Source: Clostridia bacterium (lineage in GTDB: Bacteria; Bacillota; Clostridia; Oscillospirales; CAG-272). Taken from it: a stretch of 64,000 nucleotides of DNA. A model generated the notes under the pieces. The model was given only the letters and a program-made list of their open reading frames with translations, was not told the origin of the DNA and did not search any database. Position 1 is the stretch's first letter; every line of letters starts with the position of its first letter. Positions 18,201-24,513 of this stretch are shown here, one piece after another. The position numbers and the translations under genes are program-made. The stretch spans positions 54,194 to 118,193 of the forward strand of contig JAFVTI010000047.1 of NCBI GenBank assembly GCA_017503325.1, in the 5' to 3' direction.

Positions 18201-19269
18201 TTGCAGCATCGTCCTTAGTGGTATGGCCAAGAGCAGGAACTACGATGTACTTAAGCTCGCCGCAAACGCACTCTACAAGCTGCAGGCCGGTAGTGGTGCA
18301 AGTAGGAGCAGTGTACATTTCACTGCCATTGTCAAGGCCAAAGGTACGGAGAGTGGTCAGAGTAATGGTAGAACCATCAGACTTCTTAGGCAGGTTAGTA
18401 GCATCAACCTTGCCGGTGAAAGCCTTCTTTACCGCAGAACCAACGCAGTGCTCAGTCTTCTCTTCAGCAGTATACTTTACAGCATCAGGAGAAGCAGTCT
18501 TACAGTACTTACAAGCAGTACCAGACTTGTACTCTGCACAGGTGGAATTAGTGGGATTCAGCTTGGTTGCACCATCAGCAAGATCGAACTCGTGAGGTGC
18601 AGGGAGAGTAGCAGTCTTAGTGAAACCGCAAGATGCGCAAGTGCCCTTTGCGGTACCTGCAGAGCAAGCGACACCGGGAGTGCCGGTTGCAGGCGCAGTA
18701 ACAATCACCCAAGACAGATTGTCATGGTTCTTATCGGTTGCGCTATTCGGAGTAACAACTTCCTTATAAGCTTCATAAGTCTGAGGAGCAACCCATGCAA
18801 TGTTCTTTGCAACAAGTTGTTCTGCAGTCAAGTTACAAGTAGTACAAACGTACTCAACTTTTGCGTCAGCGGAGCAAGTAGCAGCAACAGTTCTTCTCTG
18901 GAAAGAGTGCTGAGTCTGAGTGCCAACATACTCCTGGCGGGAGCTTCCCTCGGGAATGTAATCGCAGTATTCGCACTTCTTACCAGCAGACCATGCATTC
19001 GTGGTACAGCCAGCAGCCACAGGCTCAAAGTCCTTAATCTTGTGGTATTCTGCGCTGGGCATAATAACGTCGTCAGTAAACTGTTCGCCACACTCTGCGC
19101 ACTTATAAACGGTAAAACCGATCTTTTGGCAGGTAGGAGCTTCAGTCTTAACAACTTCGCCCTTGGTGTGAACATGTTCAGCAGCAAAAACAGACATTGT
19201 GCCGAATACGCCCACAGCCATCATGAGTGCCATCAGAAGAGACAGCACTTTGACAAACGTGTTTTTCAT
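15208..19269 (-). CDS. Large secreted Cys-rich repeat protein with cohesin-like and dockerin-like modules
   Basis: The 1353-residue product has a signal peptide (VLSLLMALMMAVGVFGTMSVFAA), then more than twenty divergent Cys repeats built around CxxC(G/N) and G-H-T/Y signatures. Near residue 1120 a cohesin-like beta-sandwich begins (VSGMASAQKVTAGTDVNYTV). Dockerin-type calcium loops follow (DINGDGMVDLIDVAL and DCNKDGIVTINDYYAL, plus a degenerate first one). There is no C-terminal anchor. The start at 19269 is preferred because GGAGG lies 5 bases upstream, inside an ATGGAGG that also offers a decoy ATG at 19281. It is first in an operon with the anchored paralog at 13280 and may dock onto that protein or the wall through its dockerin-like end (inference). 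Confidence 0.82.
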   Translation of the reverse strand: MKNTFVKVLSLLMALMMAVGVFGTMSVFAAEHVHTKGEVVKTEAPTCQKIGFTVYKCAECGEQFTDDVIMPSAEYHKIKDFEPVAAGCTTNAWSAGKKCEYCDYIPEGSSRQEYVGTQTQHSFQRRTVAATCSADAKVEYVCTTCNLTAEQLVAKNIAWVAPQTYEAYKEVVTPNSATDKNHDNLSWVIVTAPATGTPGVACSAGTAKGTCASCGFTKTATLPAPHEFDLADGATKLNPTNSTCAEYKSGTACKYCKTASPDAVKYTAEEKTEHCVGSAVKKAFTGKVDATNLPKKSDGSTITLTTLRTFGLDNGSEMYTAPTCTTTGLQLVECVCGELKYIVVPALGHTTKDDAATWDNISEIVWATDCVTPSVKVQKCDRYATCKHQITHVVEAAKNPNGHAYKTVTVAPTCDEVGYSYQECTAEFTNLKGDKVVCGHKTAPTNYVDATGHNYGPVVLKEGAKCDDANGYVQYCQNKELNEKGELVPCDVEPKPAAKPANAAHTYGDWQIEAGTCVTASKQYKVCSTCNDKVYNDKYEGKIDAANHVYVFEKWLNNEPTCTTGATAVMVCKSCTAGASTTKTVEVPANSKLDGVLDWTHQYTAKYAEKVNGTLYTYGTHEGATAAAYPATCQKNGYQMDGEYCVKCGAVKKAATVITKESVFNTIANHTDKTPTKTNSTKATCEAAATETWLTTCCGLITITIGKPVDHNYVDVDFKAPTCTDAGTHAHKACEWCGLHEANTTVITGCTLNCANHNAIEQDLSDYYVIAALGHTMKTQDAKAETCDAEGTAAYEYCAVCDIRVFDGKNYDLTKADQKKAFETAIAIAPHFNTYKFTIEKDQAATCTATGLTAGPYCKVCDAAKAEGELNKWETKKADHNNKEFKINDPAKAGYDCTKMTAVVTTCMNCGNHEATYANAKNSAHRLETWKVNDQTTTWAPAALKPGTNHCTAPTYTYQNCLDCNVGDVNDVVVEAAVGHYDAYGKISVKCNEIAAYIGRTCSDCLKPIVDTMAEHDMSTKTQAATCTTDGYEIKYCRGCNAASLTVTKVLPKLSTNGKHTQGVILETVPATATTAGYVKYVCATEGCGVTATDVIPATATLVVSGMASAQKVTAGTDVNYTVVYSGVAQTFKTVKVEVKYDATKFDFVEATSGLTENVFASADNGVVGITLVSKTDMTTAADGTALVDLKFTAKKYAMGDANFEINNAATKVTVVGLGNATGTGYITAEDALAILDTEEFNAELDINGDGMVDLIDVALVGTFAASAQTAKDYLVMLGTYDEIQATIDELYENGKLADCNKDGIVTINDYYALIAEVEVEINKLDSYTKISFESVEEFVMEVMNGMIKTVYA

Positions 19270-19603
19270 TTTTTCCTCCATCTAAAAAAATGTTTTTTTG
19301 GATTTTTGGGGCAAACCCACAGCCCTTATACTTGGAAAATCTCTATCCGGAACCCCCGAGCACTTGTGTGTGGACAAGCGACGCGGGTTCTGCAAGGCCC
19401 TTTTATTGAGCCCCGACGACCCTACGCAAGTCGCAGGTAATCGCATATCAATTCTCCAACTATAAATCAGCGGAGTCTCCCCATTCGAACGTTTCCGACC
19501 AAACAGAGATCGACCGTTAGACTTTATAGTGAAAAACCATTATTTCAAAAGGGTTTCTGAGCCTGAAAATTTGCACAGTTATCCCTTTTCATAAGAGTTT
19601 TCT
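19270..19603 (-). ncRNA. Long structured 5' leader of the surface-protein operon
   Basis: From the promoter at 19610-19638 to the start codon there are about 330 untranslated bases with many pairings. Examples are ACTATAAA with TTTATAGT, CTTGT with ACAAG, CCCG with CGGG around it, and GGGC with GCCC near the 3' end. I do not recognise a known riboswitch core. It could be a regulatory leader or a separate RNA with read-through. Confidence 0.45.
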
Positions 19604-19609
19604 GCACGA

Positions 19610-19638
19610 ATTATAGCACACGTATCACACATTGTCAA
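19610..19638 (-). promoter_or_regulatory. Consensus promoter of the surface-protein operon
   Basis: Minus strand TTGACA, exactly 17 bp, TATAAT: a perfect sigma-A match predicting strong transcription of the leader. Confidence 0.88.
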
Positions 19639-19664
19639 TAAAACCGTACCATAATTTACAATTT

Positions 19665-19900
19665 GTTAATATTTTCCGAGCGCACCTGTATCTTCCTCGG
19701 CGTTTACTTGGGTGCTTGCTTTATATATAATATATAAAGGAAGATTTTCGCACTTCAAACCTCCCCGCATCCGCGTACCGCTTCGCAGAAAATACAAGCT
19801 TTCGACCGGATCATACGTACATTGCAAACGTGAGTTCGGCTTTTTTGAGCTATTTCGCATGCGTCATTCGGGCATATACCCCCTAACGGCTTTTGCTTGT
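19665..19900 (-). ncRNA. Candidate small RNA unit
   Basis: A promoter at 19907-19935 reads into about 235 bases that lack a supported gene. The span contains a perfect palindrome (CTTTATATATTATATATAAAG in two halves, 19718-19738), a GAAG/CTTC hairpin, and a CCGAG/CTCGG hairpin near its end. A 64-residue frame inside it has no ribosome-binding site at a usable distance. 6S-like RNA was considered but no diagnostic feature was confirmed. Confidence 0.35.
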
Positions 19901-19906
19901 AGTTGT

Positions 19907-19935
19907 ATTATACCACCTTATCTGACAAATTTCAA
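19907..19935 (-). promoter_or_regulatory. Promoter of the candidate small RNA
   Basis: Minus strand TTGAAA, 17-bp spacer, TATAAT, with no coding sequence directly downstream. Confidence 0.65.
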
Positions 19936-20059
19936 TAGTTTTTGCAAAGTTTTTGGTCTGATTTCCATGGTAAATTTTAGATTTTTTCCCTGCTCTGTGC
20001 CAGTTTGCACAAAAATGGGGCAAAATGAACTCTCGAGGGCGTTTTTCCGGGTTTCTTCC

Positions 20060-20968
20060 TTATATAATATGGTCGGGCTGCTCTTTTCTTTCTGCTTTCT
20101 GCATGTTTTGCCAGAGTTCCTCGGCCACGGCGGCAAGTCTTTTGCGCTCTCCAGCCGGGCAGGTGGTCAATTTGCGCTTGCGCGGCAGCCCCCAGACGTC
20201 AAAGAGGCGCGGGCCGATCCACTCACAGGGGGCTGTTTCTTCAAAAACGCCCTGCAAAATGGACAGTGCGGCGCGTCGAGGGTGCATAAAAATGACTTTC
20301 ATGGGATATTTGATCAGCAAATACAGCCATTTCGGGTAGTGCGCGGTGATGCCCGTGACCGCAATGCCCGGGTGCGTGACGCTCAGAGTGACATCCTCGC
20401 GGTTGGAAAACAGCTCCCAGACCGCGCACATGAGGGTCCTTTTGGCGTTTCCGTACACGAGCGAGGCTTTTTTGCGCGTGCGGAAGTCAATATCGTTGGG
20501 ATCGGTGGCGGAATAATTGTGCGCGATGCTGCCAACGATCACCACGCGGCCGTTTTTCTCGGCAAGGTGCGGCATCAGGTGGCGGATAAGGTAGTACGGA
20601 GCGGCAAAATTGATCTGAAATACGTTGTCCAGGCCGGAGGTGGTGATAAATCTGGGTACGGCGTACGCGCCCGCGTTGCAGATCAGCACATCGAGTGGCT
20701 GATTTTCAAGCATTTGTGCGGCGTTTTCCACGCTTTGCAGGTCGGACAGGTCGAGAGAAATCAATTTTACGTTGATTTCAGGATACTTTTCGAGCAATTT
20801 CGCGCGATGCGCTTGTGCGCGGGCTTGGTTACGGTCCAACAGGATCAGATCCGCCCCCAGCTCAGCCAGATATTCGCAAAGCGCACCGCCAAGGCCGCCC
20901 GTTGAGCCGGAAATTGCCACAGTTTTGCCTCGTAAACTGCACGTGTTGTCCTTCAACCACTTTTTCAT
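20060..20968 (-). CDS. Short-chain dehydrogenase/reductase
   Basis: The 302-residue protein has the SDR dinucleotide motif GSTGGLG (residues 21-27), CNAG (Asn98), Ser147 and the YGNAK catalytic pair (Tyr172, Lys176), so it is predicted to be an active NAD(P)H oxidoreductase. The overall form resembles retinol-dehydrogenase/WW-oxidoreductase-like SDRs, but the substrate is unknown. The start has GGGAGG 8 bases upstream and a promoter at 21002-21029. It is a single-gene unit divergent from ylxM-ffh. Confidence 0.87.
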   Translation of the reverse strand: MKKWLKDNTCSLRGKTVAISGSTGGLGGALCEYLAELGADLILLDRNQARAQAHRAKLLEKYPEINVKLISLDLSDLQSVENAAQMLENQPLDVLICNAGAYAVPRFITTSGLDNVFQINFAAPYYLIRHLMPHLAEKNGRVVIVGSIAHNYSATDPNDIDFRTRKKASLVYGNAKRTLMCAVWELFSNREDVTLSVTHPGIAVTGITAHYPKWLYLLIKYPMKVIFMHPRRAALSILQGVFEETAPCEWIGPRLFDVWGLPRKRKLTTCPAGERKRLAAVAEELWQNMQKAERKEQPDHII

Positions 20969-21001
20969 TGCTTAGCCTCCCGGTTTTCTTCATTTATGTT
21001 T

Positions 21002-21029
21002 ATTATATCACAGATCACTTAATTTGCAA
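21002..21029 (-). promoter_or_regulatory. Promoter of the SDR gene
   Basis: Minus strand TTGCAA, 16-bp spacer, TATAAT. Confidence 0.65.
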
Positions 21030-21077
21030 TACATCGGAGAAAAATGTGAAATTGCACAATTTTTTTCGCAAAAACTA

Positions 21078-21106
21078 TTGACAAATCACAAAGCGTATGG
21101 TATACT
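21078..21106 (+). promoter_or_regulatory. Promoter of ylxM-ffh-rpsP-khpA
   Basis: TTGACA, 17-bp spacer, TATACT, 52 bp upstream of the ylxM start. Confidence 0.8.
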
Positions 21107-21158
21107 CTGTAAAGTGTTTTGCTTTACACGAGTTCACGGATGGATTTGGGAGCTTCAA

Positions 21159-21491
21159 ATGTTTGAAAAAAATCTCAATATCGCATACCTGTTGGAATTT
21201 TACGGCGAGGTGCTGCCCGAGCGAAAGCGGACGGTCATGGAGTACTACTACCACGACGATCTTTCCCTTTCCGAGATTGCCGAGGAAATCGGTATTTCCA
21301 GACAGGGTGTGCGCGATATCATCAAAAAGAGCGAGGAGGAGCTGTTCCACTATGAGAACACCCTGCACCTGGCTGACCGTTTCCTGAAAGCAAAGCAGCA
21401 TGCAGACTGCGCCCTCTCGCTTTGCCGTGAGCAGAACGCTTCCGCAGAGCTTTCCGAGCAGATCGAAAAGCTTTTGGAGTGCATGCAATAA
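21159..21491 (+). CDS. ylxM: YlxM family DNA-binding protein (SRP-associated)
   Basis: The 110-residue protein has a sigma-70 region 4-like helix-turn-helix (YYYHDDLSLSEIAEEIGISRQGVRDIIKKSE), the YlxM/p13 family pattern. YlxM genes sit directly upstream of ffh in Firmicutes, and family members have been linked to SRP function. The start at 21159 follows GGGAG; the frame is open further upstream but would cross the promoter. It is 46 bp ahead of ffh. Confidence 0.9.
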   Translation: MFEKNLNIAYLLEFYGEVLPERKRTVMEYYYHDDLSLSEIAEEIGISRQGVRDIIKKSEEELFHYENTLHLADRFLKAKQHADCALSLCREQNASAELSEQIEKLLECMQ

Positions 21492-21537
21492 ACCGCTTGT
21501 TTAGTGGTTAACAAATAGTTTCTGATGGAGGATTACA

Positions 21538-22881
21538 ATGTTTGAAAGCTTAGGCGAAAAACTGAGCAATGCCTTCAAAAAATTCAAAAACAAGGGAAAG
21601 CTTACCGAGGCAGACGTCAAGGCAGGCATGCGCGAGGTCAAGCTTGCGCTGCTTGAGGCAGACGTAAACTTCAAGGTAGTCAAGGCCTTTATCAATACCG
21701 TTTCCGAGCGCGCCGTCGGTGCCGAGGTCATGGAAGCACTCAACCCGGGTCAGCAGATCGTTAAGATAGTTAACGAGGAGTTAACCGCTCTGATGGGCGG
21801 ATCGCAATCCAAGCTGACCATTGCCCCCAAGCCCCCCACAGTCATTATGATGGTTGGTTTGCAGGGCGCAGGTAAAACGACCCACGCGGGTAAGCTTGCG
21901 CTGATGTACAAAAAGCAAGGCAAGCGTCCCCTTCTGGTCGCGTGTGACGTCTACCGTCCCGCAGCGATCAAGCAGCTGGAGGTCGTTGGTGCGCAGATCG
22001 ACGTGCCCGTGTTCCAGATGGGTGATAAGGAATCCCCTGTTAAGATTGCAAAGGAAGGCATCAAGCTTGCCATGCAAAAGGGCTACGATATGGTGTTTGT
22101 GGACACCGCGGGCCGTTTGCAGATCGACGAGGTCCTGATGGAGGAGCTGCAGAATATCAAGGAGGCGGTACAGCCTGCCGAGATCCTTCTGACGGTTGAC
22201 GCCATGATCGGTCAGGAGTCGGTCAACGTGGCAGATACCTTTAATAAAATGCTGGATATCACCGGCGTGATTCTGACCAAGCTGGACGGCGACACCAGAG
22301 GCGGTGCGGCACTTTCGATCCGCTACGTAACCGGTAAGCCGATCAAATTCATCGGTATCGGTGAGAAGATGGACGCCATTGAGCCCTTCTACCCCGACAG
22401 AATGGCCAGCCGAATCCTGGGCATGGGCGACGTGCTGACCTTGATTGAAAAGGCACAGCAGCAGTTCGACGAAAAAAAGGCGGCCGAGATGGAGCAGAAG
22501 CTGCGTCAGCAGACCTTCACTCTGGACGATTACCTCGAGCAATTCGATCAGCTCAAGAATATGGGCGATCTCAATCAGCTCGCAGGCATGATCCCCGGTA
22601 TGAAGCCCGGCCAGCTCAAGGACGCCAAGGTGGATGAAAAGCTGCTGGCAAGACAAGAGGCGATCATCCTGTCCATGACCAAAAAGGAGCGCTCAAAGCC
22701 CGAGCTGCTCAATGCATCGCGTAAGATCCGCATTGCCAAGGGCAGCGGCACCACGGTTGAGGAGGTCAACCGCCTGCTCAAGCAGTTTGAGCAGATCCGC
22801 AAGCTCATGAAGCAGTTCAGCGATATGGGCAAGACAAAAAAAGGCAGAAAAGCCTTGGGTAAGATGAACATTCCGTTCTAA
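21538..22881 (+). CDS. ffh: Signal recognition particle protein Ffh
   Basis: The 447-residue GTPase has the N domain, the G domain with GLQGAGKTTHAGKLA, DTAGRLQIDE and TKLDGDTRGG, and a Met-rich M domain (GDLNQLAGMIPGMKPGQL, ending KGRKALGKMNIPF). With the 4.5S/6S-type SRP RNA it targets nascent membrane and secreted proteins to FtsY. Its RNA partner is encoded in this window at about 26.2-26.5 kb. A clear GGAGG precedes the ATG. Confidence 0.98.
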   Translation: MFESLGEKLSNAFKKFKNKGKLTEADVKAGMREVKLALLEADVNFKVVKAFINTVSERAVGAEVMEALNPGQQIVKIVNEELTALMGGSQSKLTIAPKPPTVIMMVGLQGAGKTTHAGKLALMYKKQGKRPLLVACDVYRPAAIKQLEVVGAQIDVPVFQMGDKESPVKIAKEGIKLAMQKGYDMVFVDTAGRLQIDEVLMEELQNIKEAVQPAEILLTVDAMIGQESVNVADTFNKMLDITGVILTKLDGDTRGGAALSIRYVTGKPIKFIGIGEKMDAIEPFYPDRMASRILGMGDVLTLIEKAQQQFDEKKAAEMEQKLRQQTFTLDDYLEQFDQLKNMGDLNQLAGMIPGMKPGQLKDAKVDEKLLARQEAIILSMTKKERSKPELLNASRKIRIAKGSGTTVEEVNRLLKQFEQIRKLMKQFSDMGKTKKGRKALGKMNIPF

Positions 22882-22939
22882 ATCAATCGGAATTCATAAA
22901 TAAAAAATATATAAAAAACATTTTTGGAGGAAATTTACC

Positions 22940-23182
22940 ATGGTAAAAATCAGACTGAGAAGAATGGGCGCTAAGAAGGCTCCCTTCTACCGCGTAGTTG
23001 TATCCGACAGCCGCAGCCCCAGAGACGGCCGCTTCATCGAGGAGATCGGTTACTACAATCCTATGACCGCTCCCCAGGAGATCAAGATCGACGCTGAGAA
23101 GGCTAAGAAGTGGATCGCTAACGGCGCACAGCCCACCGAGACCGTAAAGGTTCTGCTCAAGAAGACCGGCATCACCGAGTAA
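22940..23182 (+). CDS. rpsP: 30S ribosomal protein S16
   Basis: The 80-residue protein begins [20 protein letters not shown] and contains [18 protein letters not shown], the S16 signature. It is a small-subunit assembly protein. It lies 58 bp after ffh, preceded by GGAGG, in the usual ffh-rpsP order. Confidence 0.98.
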   Translation: MVKIRLRRMGAKKAPFYRVVVSDSRSPRDGRFIEEIGYYNPMTAPQEIKIDAEKAKKWIANGAQPTETVKVLLKKTGITE

Positions 23183-23200
23183 TCGCGGGCGAGGTTTAGC

Positions 23201-23437
23201 ATGACGGATTTGAAGACCACCTTGCGTGACATTGCAGCCGCCATCGTGGACCACCCCGATGACGTGACCGTCGTCAGCGAGGAAACTGAGACAACCATTA
23301 CCCTGACCCTGAGCGTGCACCCCGACGATATGGGCATGGTCATCGGCAGACAGGGTCGCATTGCAAAGGCGATCCGCACCGTGATCAAGGCCGCGTCCAC
23401 CGGCACCAACAAAAAGGTCAACGTAGACATCAGATGA
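23201..23437 (+). CDS. khpA: KH-domain RNA-binding protein KhpA
   Basis: The 78-residue protein is a single KH domain with the GxxG loop GRQG (residues 49-52) in VIGRQGRIAKAIRTVIKAA. KhpA (YlqC) binds RNA with KhpB and influences cell size and small-RNA biology in Firmicutes. It is 18 bp after rpsP. In many relatives rimM, trmD and rplS follow; here a strong terminator ends the operon. Confidence 0.93.
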   Translation: MTDLKTTLRDIAAAIVDHPDDVTVVSEETETTITLTLSVHPDDMGMVIGRQGRIAKAIRTVIKAASTGTNKKVNVDIR

Positions 23438-23440
23438 TGT

Positions 23441-23474
23441 AAAAAAAGCAACCGCGTAGCGGTTGCTTTTTTTA
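23441..23474 (+). terminator. Terminator after khpA
   Basis: AAAGCAACCGC and GCGGTTGCTTT pair across GTA and are followed by a T run. Confidence 0.92.
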
Positions 23475-23507
23475 TCGGTAAAAATGTTCTGCAATAAAAA
23501 TTCACTG

Positions 23508-23538
23508 AAAAGAGGCCAGCGAAAGCCGACCTCTTTTT
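23508..23538 (-). terminator. Terminator after recR
   Basis: Minus strand AAAAAAGAGGTCGGC pairs with the GCTGGCCTCTTTT side across a GAAA-type loop, directly past the recR stop. Confidence 0.75.
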
Positions 23539-24138
23539 TCACATGTCTCTTCTTCCCTCTAAGGCCTGCATGAGCGTGTACTCATCGGCATAGTTGAGGT
23601 CTGCGCCCACGGGAATACCGTAAGCAAGTCTTGTGACCTTGATGCCAAGCGGCTTGATCAGGTGCGCAAGATACATTGCAGTTGCGTTGCCCTCGATGTC
23701 CGCGTTGGTCGCCAGGATAATTTCCTTGACCGTATCGTCCTCCAGCCTCTGCAAAAGCTCCTTGATCTTGAGCTGCTCGGGGGTGACGCGGTTCATGGGC
23801 GAGATGACGCCGTGCAGCACGTGATACACGCCGCGGAAATCCTTGACTCGCTCCATGGCCATGACCGCTTTGACGTCGGTCACCACGCAGATCACGCTAT
23901 GATCGCGGTACAAGTCAGAGCAGATCGGGCACATCTCGCGATCGGTCATATTCTGACAGACCGGGCACAGATGGATGGATCTCTTGGCCTCTAAGATGGC
24001 ATTGGCAAATTCCTCTGCCGCCTCGTCCTCCATTTCCAACACCGCAAACGCCATACGCGTTGCACTTTTGCGTCCCACGCCCTCCAGACGAGCAAACTGC
24101 TCCTCCAGCTTGCGCAGGGCTACCATGTATTCAGCCAT
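23539..24138 (-). CDS. recR: Recombination protein RecR
   Basis: The 199-residue protein has the helix-hairpin-helix LEGVGRKSATRMAF, a C4 zinc finger (Cys58, 61, 70, 73 in CPVC ... CPIC), a Toprim domain (VVTDVKAVMAMERVKDFRGVYHVLHG) and the C-terminal GIPVGADLNYADEYTL. It works with RecF and RecO to load RecA at gaps. The start at 24138 lies 2 bases from the ybaB stop and has a weak ribosome-binding site, so it is probably coupled to ybaB; dnaX-ybaB-recR is a classic operon. Confidence 0.95.
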   Translation of the reverse strand: MAEYMVALRKLEEQFARLEGVGRKSATRMAFAVLEMEDEAAEEFANAILEAKRSIHLCPVCQNMTDREMCPICSDLYRDHSVICVVTDVKAVMAMERVKDFRGVYHVLHGVISPMNRVTPEQLKIKELLQRLEDDTVKEIILATNADIEGNATAMYLAHLIKPLGIKVTRLAYGIPVGADLNYADEYTLMQALEGRRDM

Positions 24139-24139
24139 A

Positions 24140-24487
24140 TCAGAACATGCCGGGCAGGCCCATGCTGCCGGTGATCTTTTCCATCTCAGCTGCGTTGGTG
24201 GTCTCCACGCGCTTAATAGCCTCGTTGACGCCTGCAACCAACAAATCGGTCAGAGTCTCTACGTCGTCGGGATCTACGATCTCGGGATCGAGGTCAATCA
24301 ACAGAATTTCCTTTTTGCCGTTGATCTTGACGGTCACAACGCCGCCGCCCGCGTTGATCTCATACTCGCGTGCATCCAGCTCCTCCTGCTTTGCCGCCAT
24401 ATCCTCCTGCATTTTCTGTGCCTGACGGATCATGGACTGCATGTTCTGCGGTCCGCCGCCCATACCCTTGGGAATATTTGCTCTCAT
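24140..24487 (-). CDS. ybaB: YbaB/EbfC family nucleoid-associated protein
   Basis: The 115-residue protein has the YbaB core (MIRQAQKMQEDMAAKQEELDAREYEINAGGGVVTVKINGKKEI). Family members bind DNA as dimers and are co-transcribed with dnaX and recR. A good GGAGATACAG-type site precedes the ATG. The length and context are standard. Confidence 0.94.
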   Translation of the reverse strand: MRANIPKGMGGGPQNMQSMIRQAQKMQEDMAAKQEELDAREYEINAGGGVVTVKINGKKEILLIDLDPEIVDPDDVETLTDLLVAGVNEAIKRVETTNAAEMEKITGSMGLPGMF

Positions 24488-24513
24488 GTCTGTATCTCCT
24501 TAAAAAATAATTT

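Noticed and set aside
13496..19440. Several long plus-strand frames opposite the Cys-repeat proteins
   Set aside because: Their repeat pattern simply mirrors the real repeats, and the real genes have signal peptides, ribosome-binding sites and a promoter.
19666..19860. A 64-residue minus-strand frame
   Set aside because: The nearest purine-rich site is about 20 bases from the ATG and the frame crosses palindromes; it is treated as part of the candidate RNA instead.
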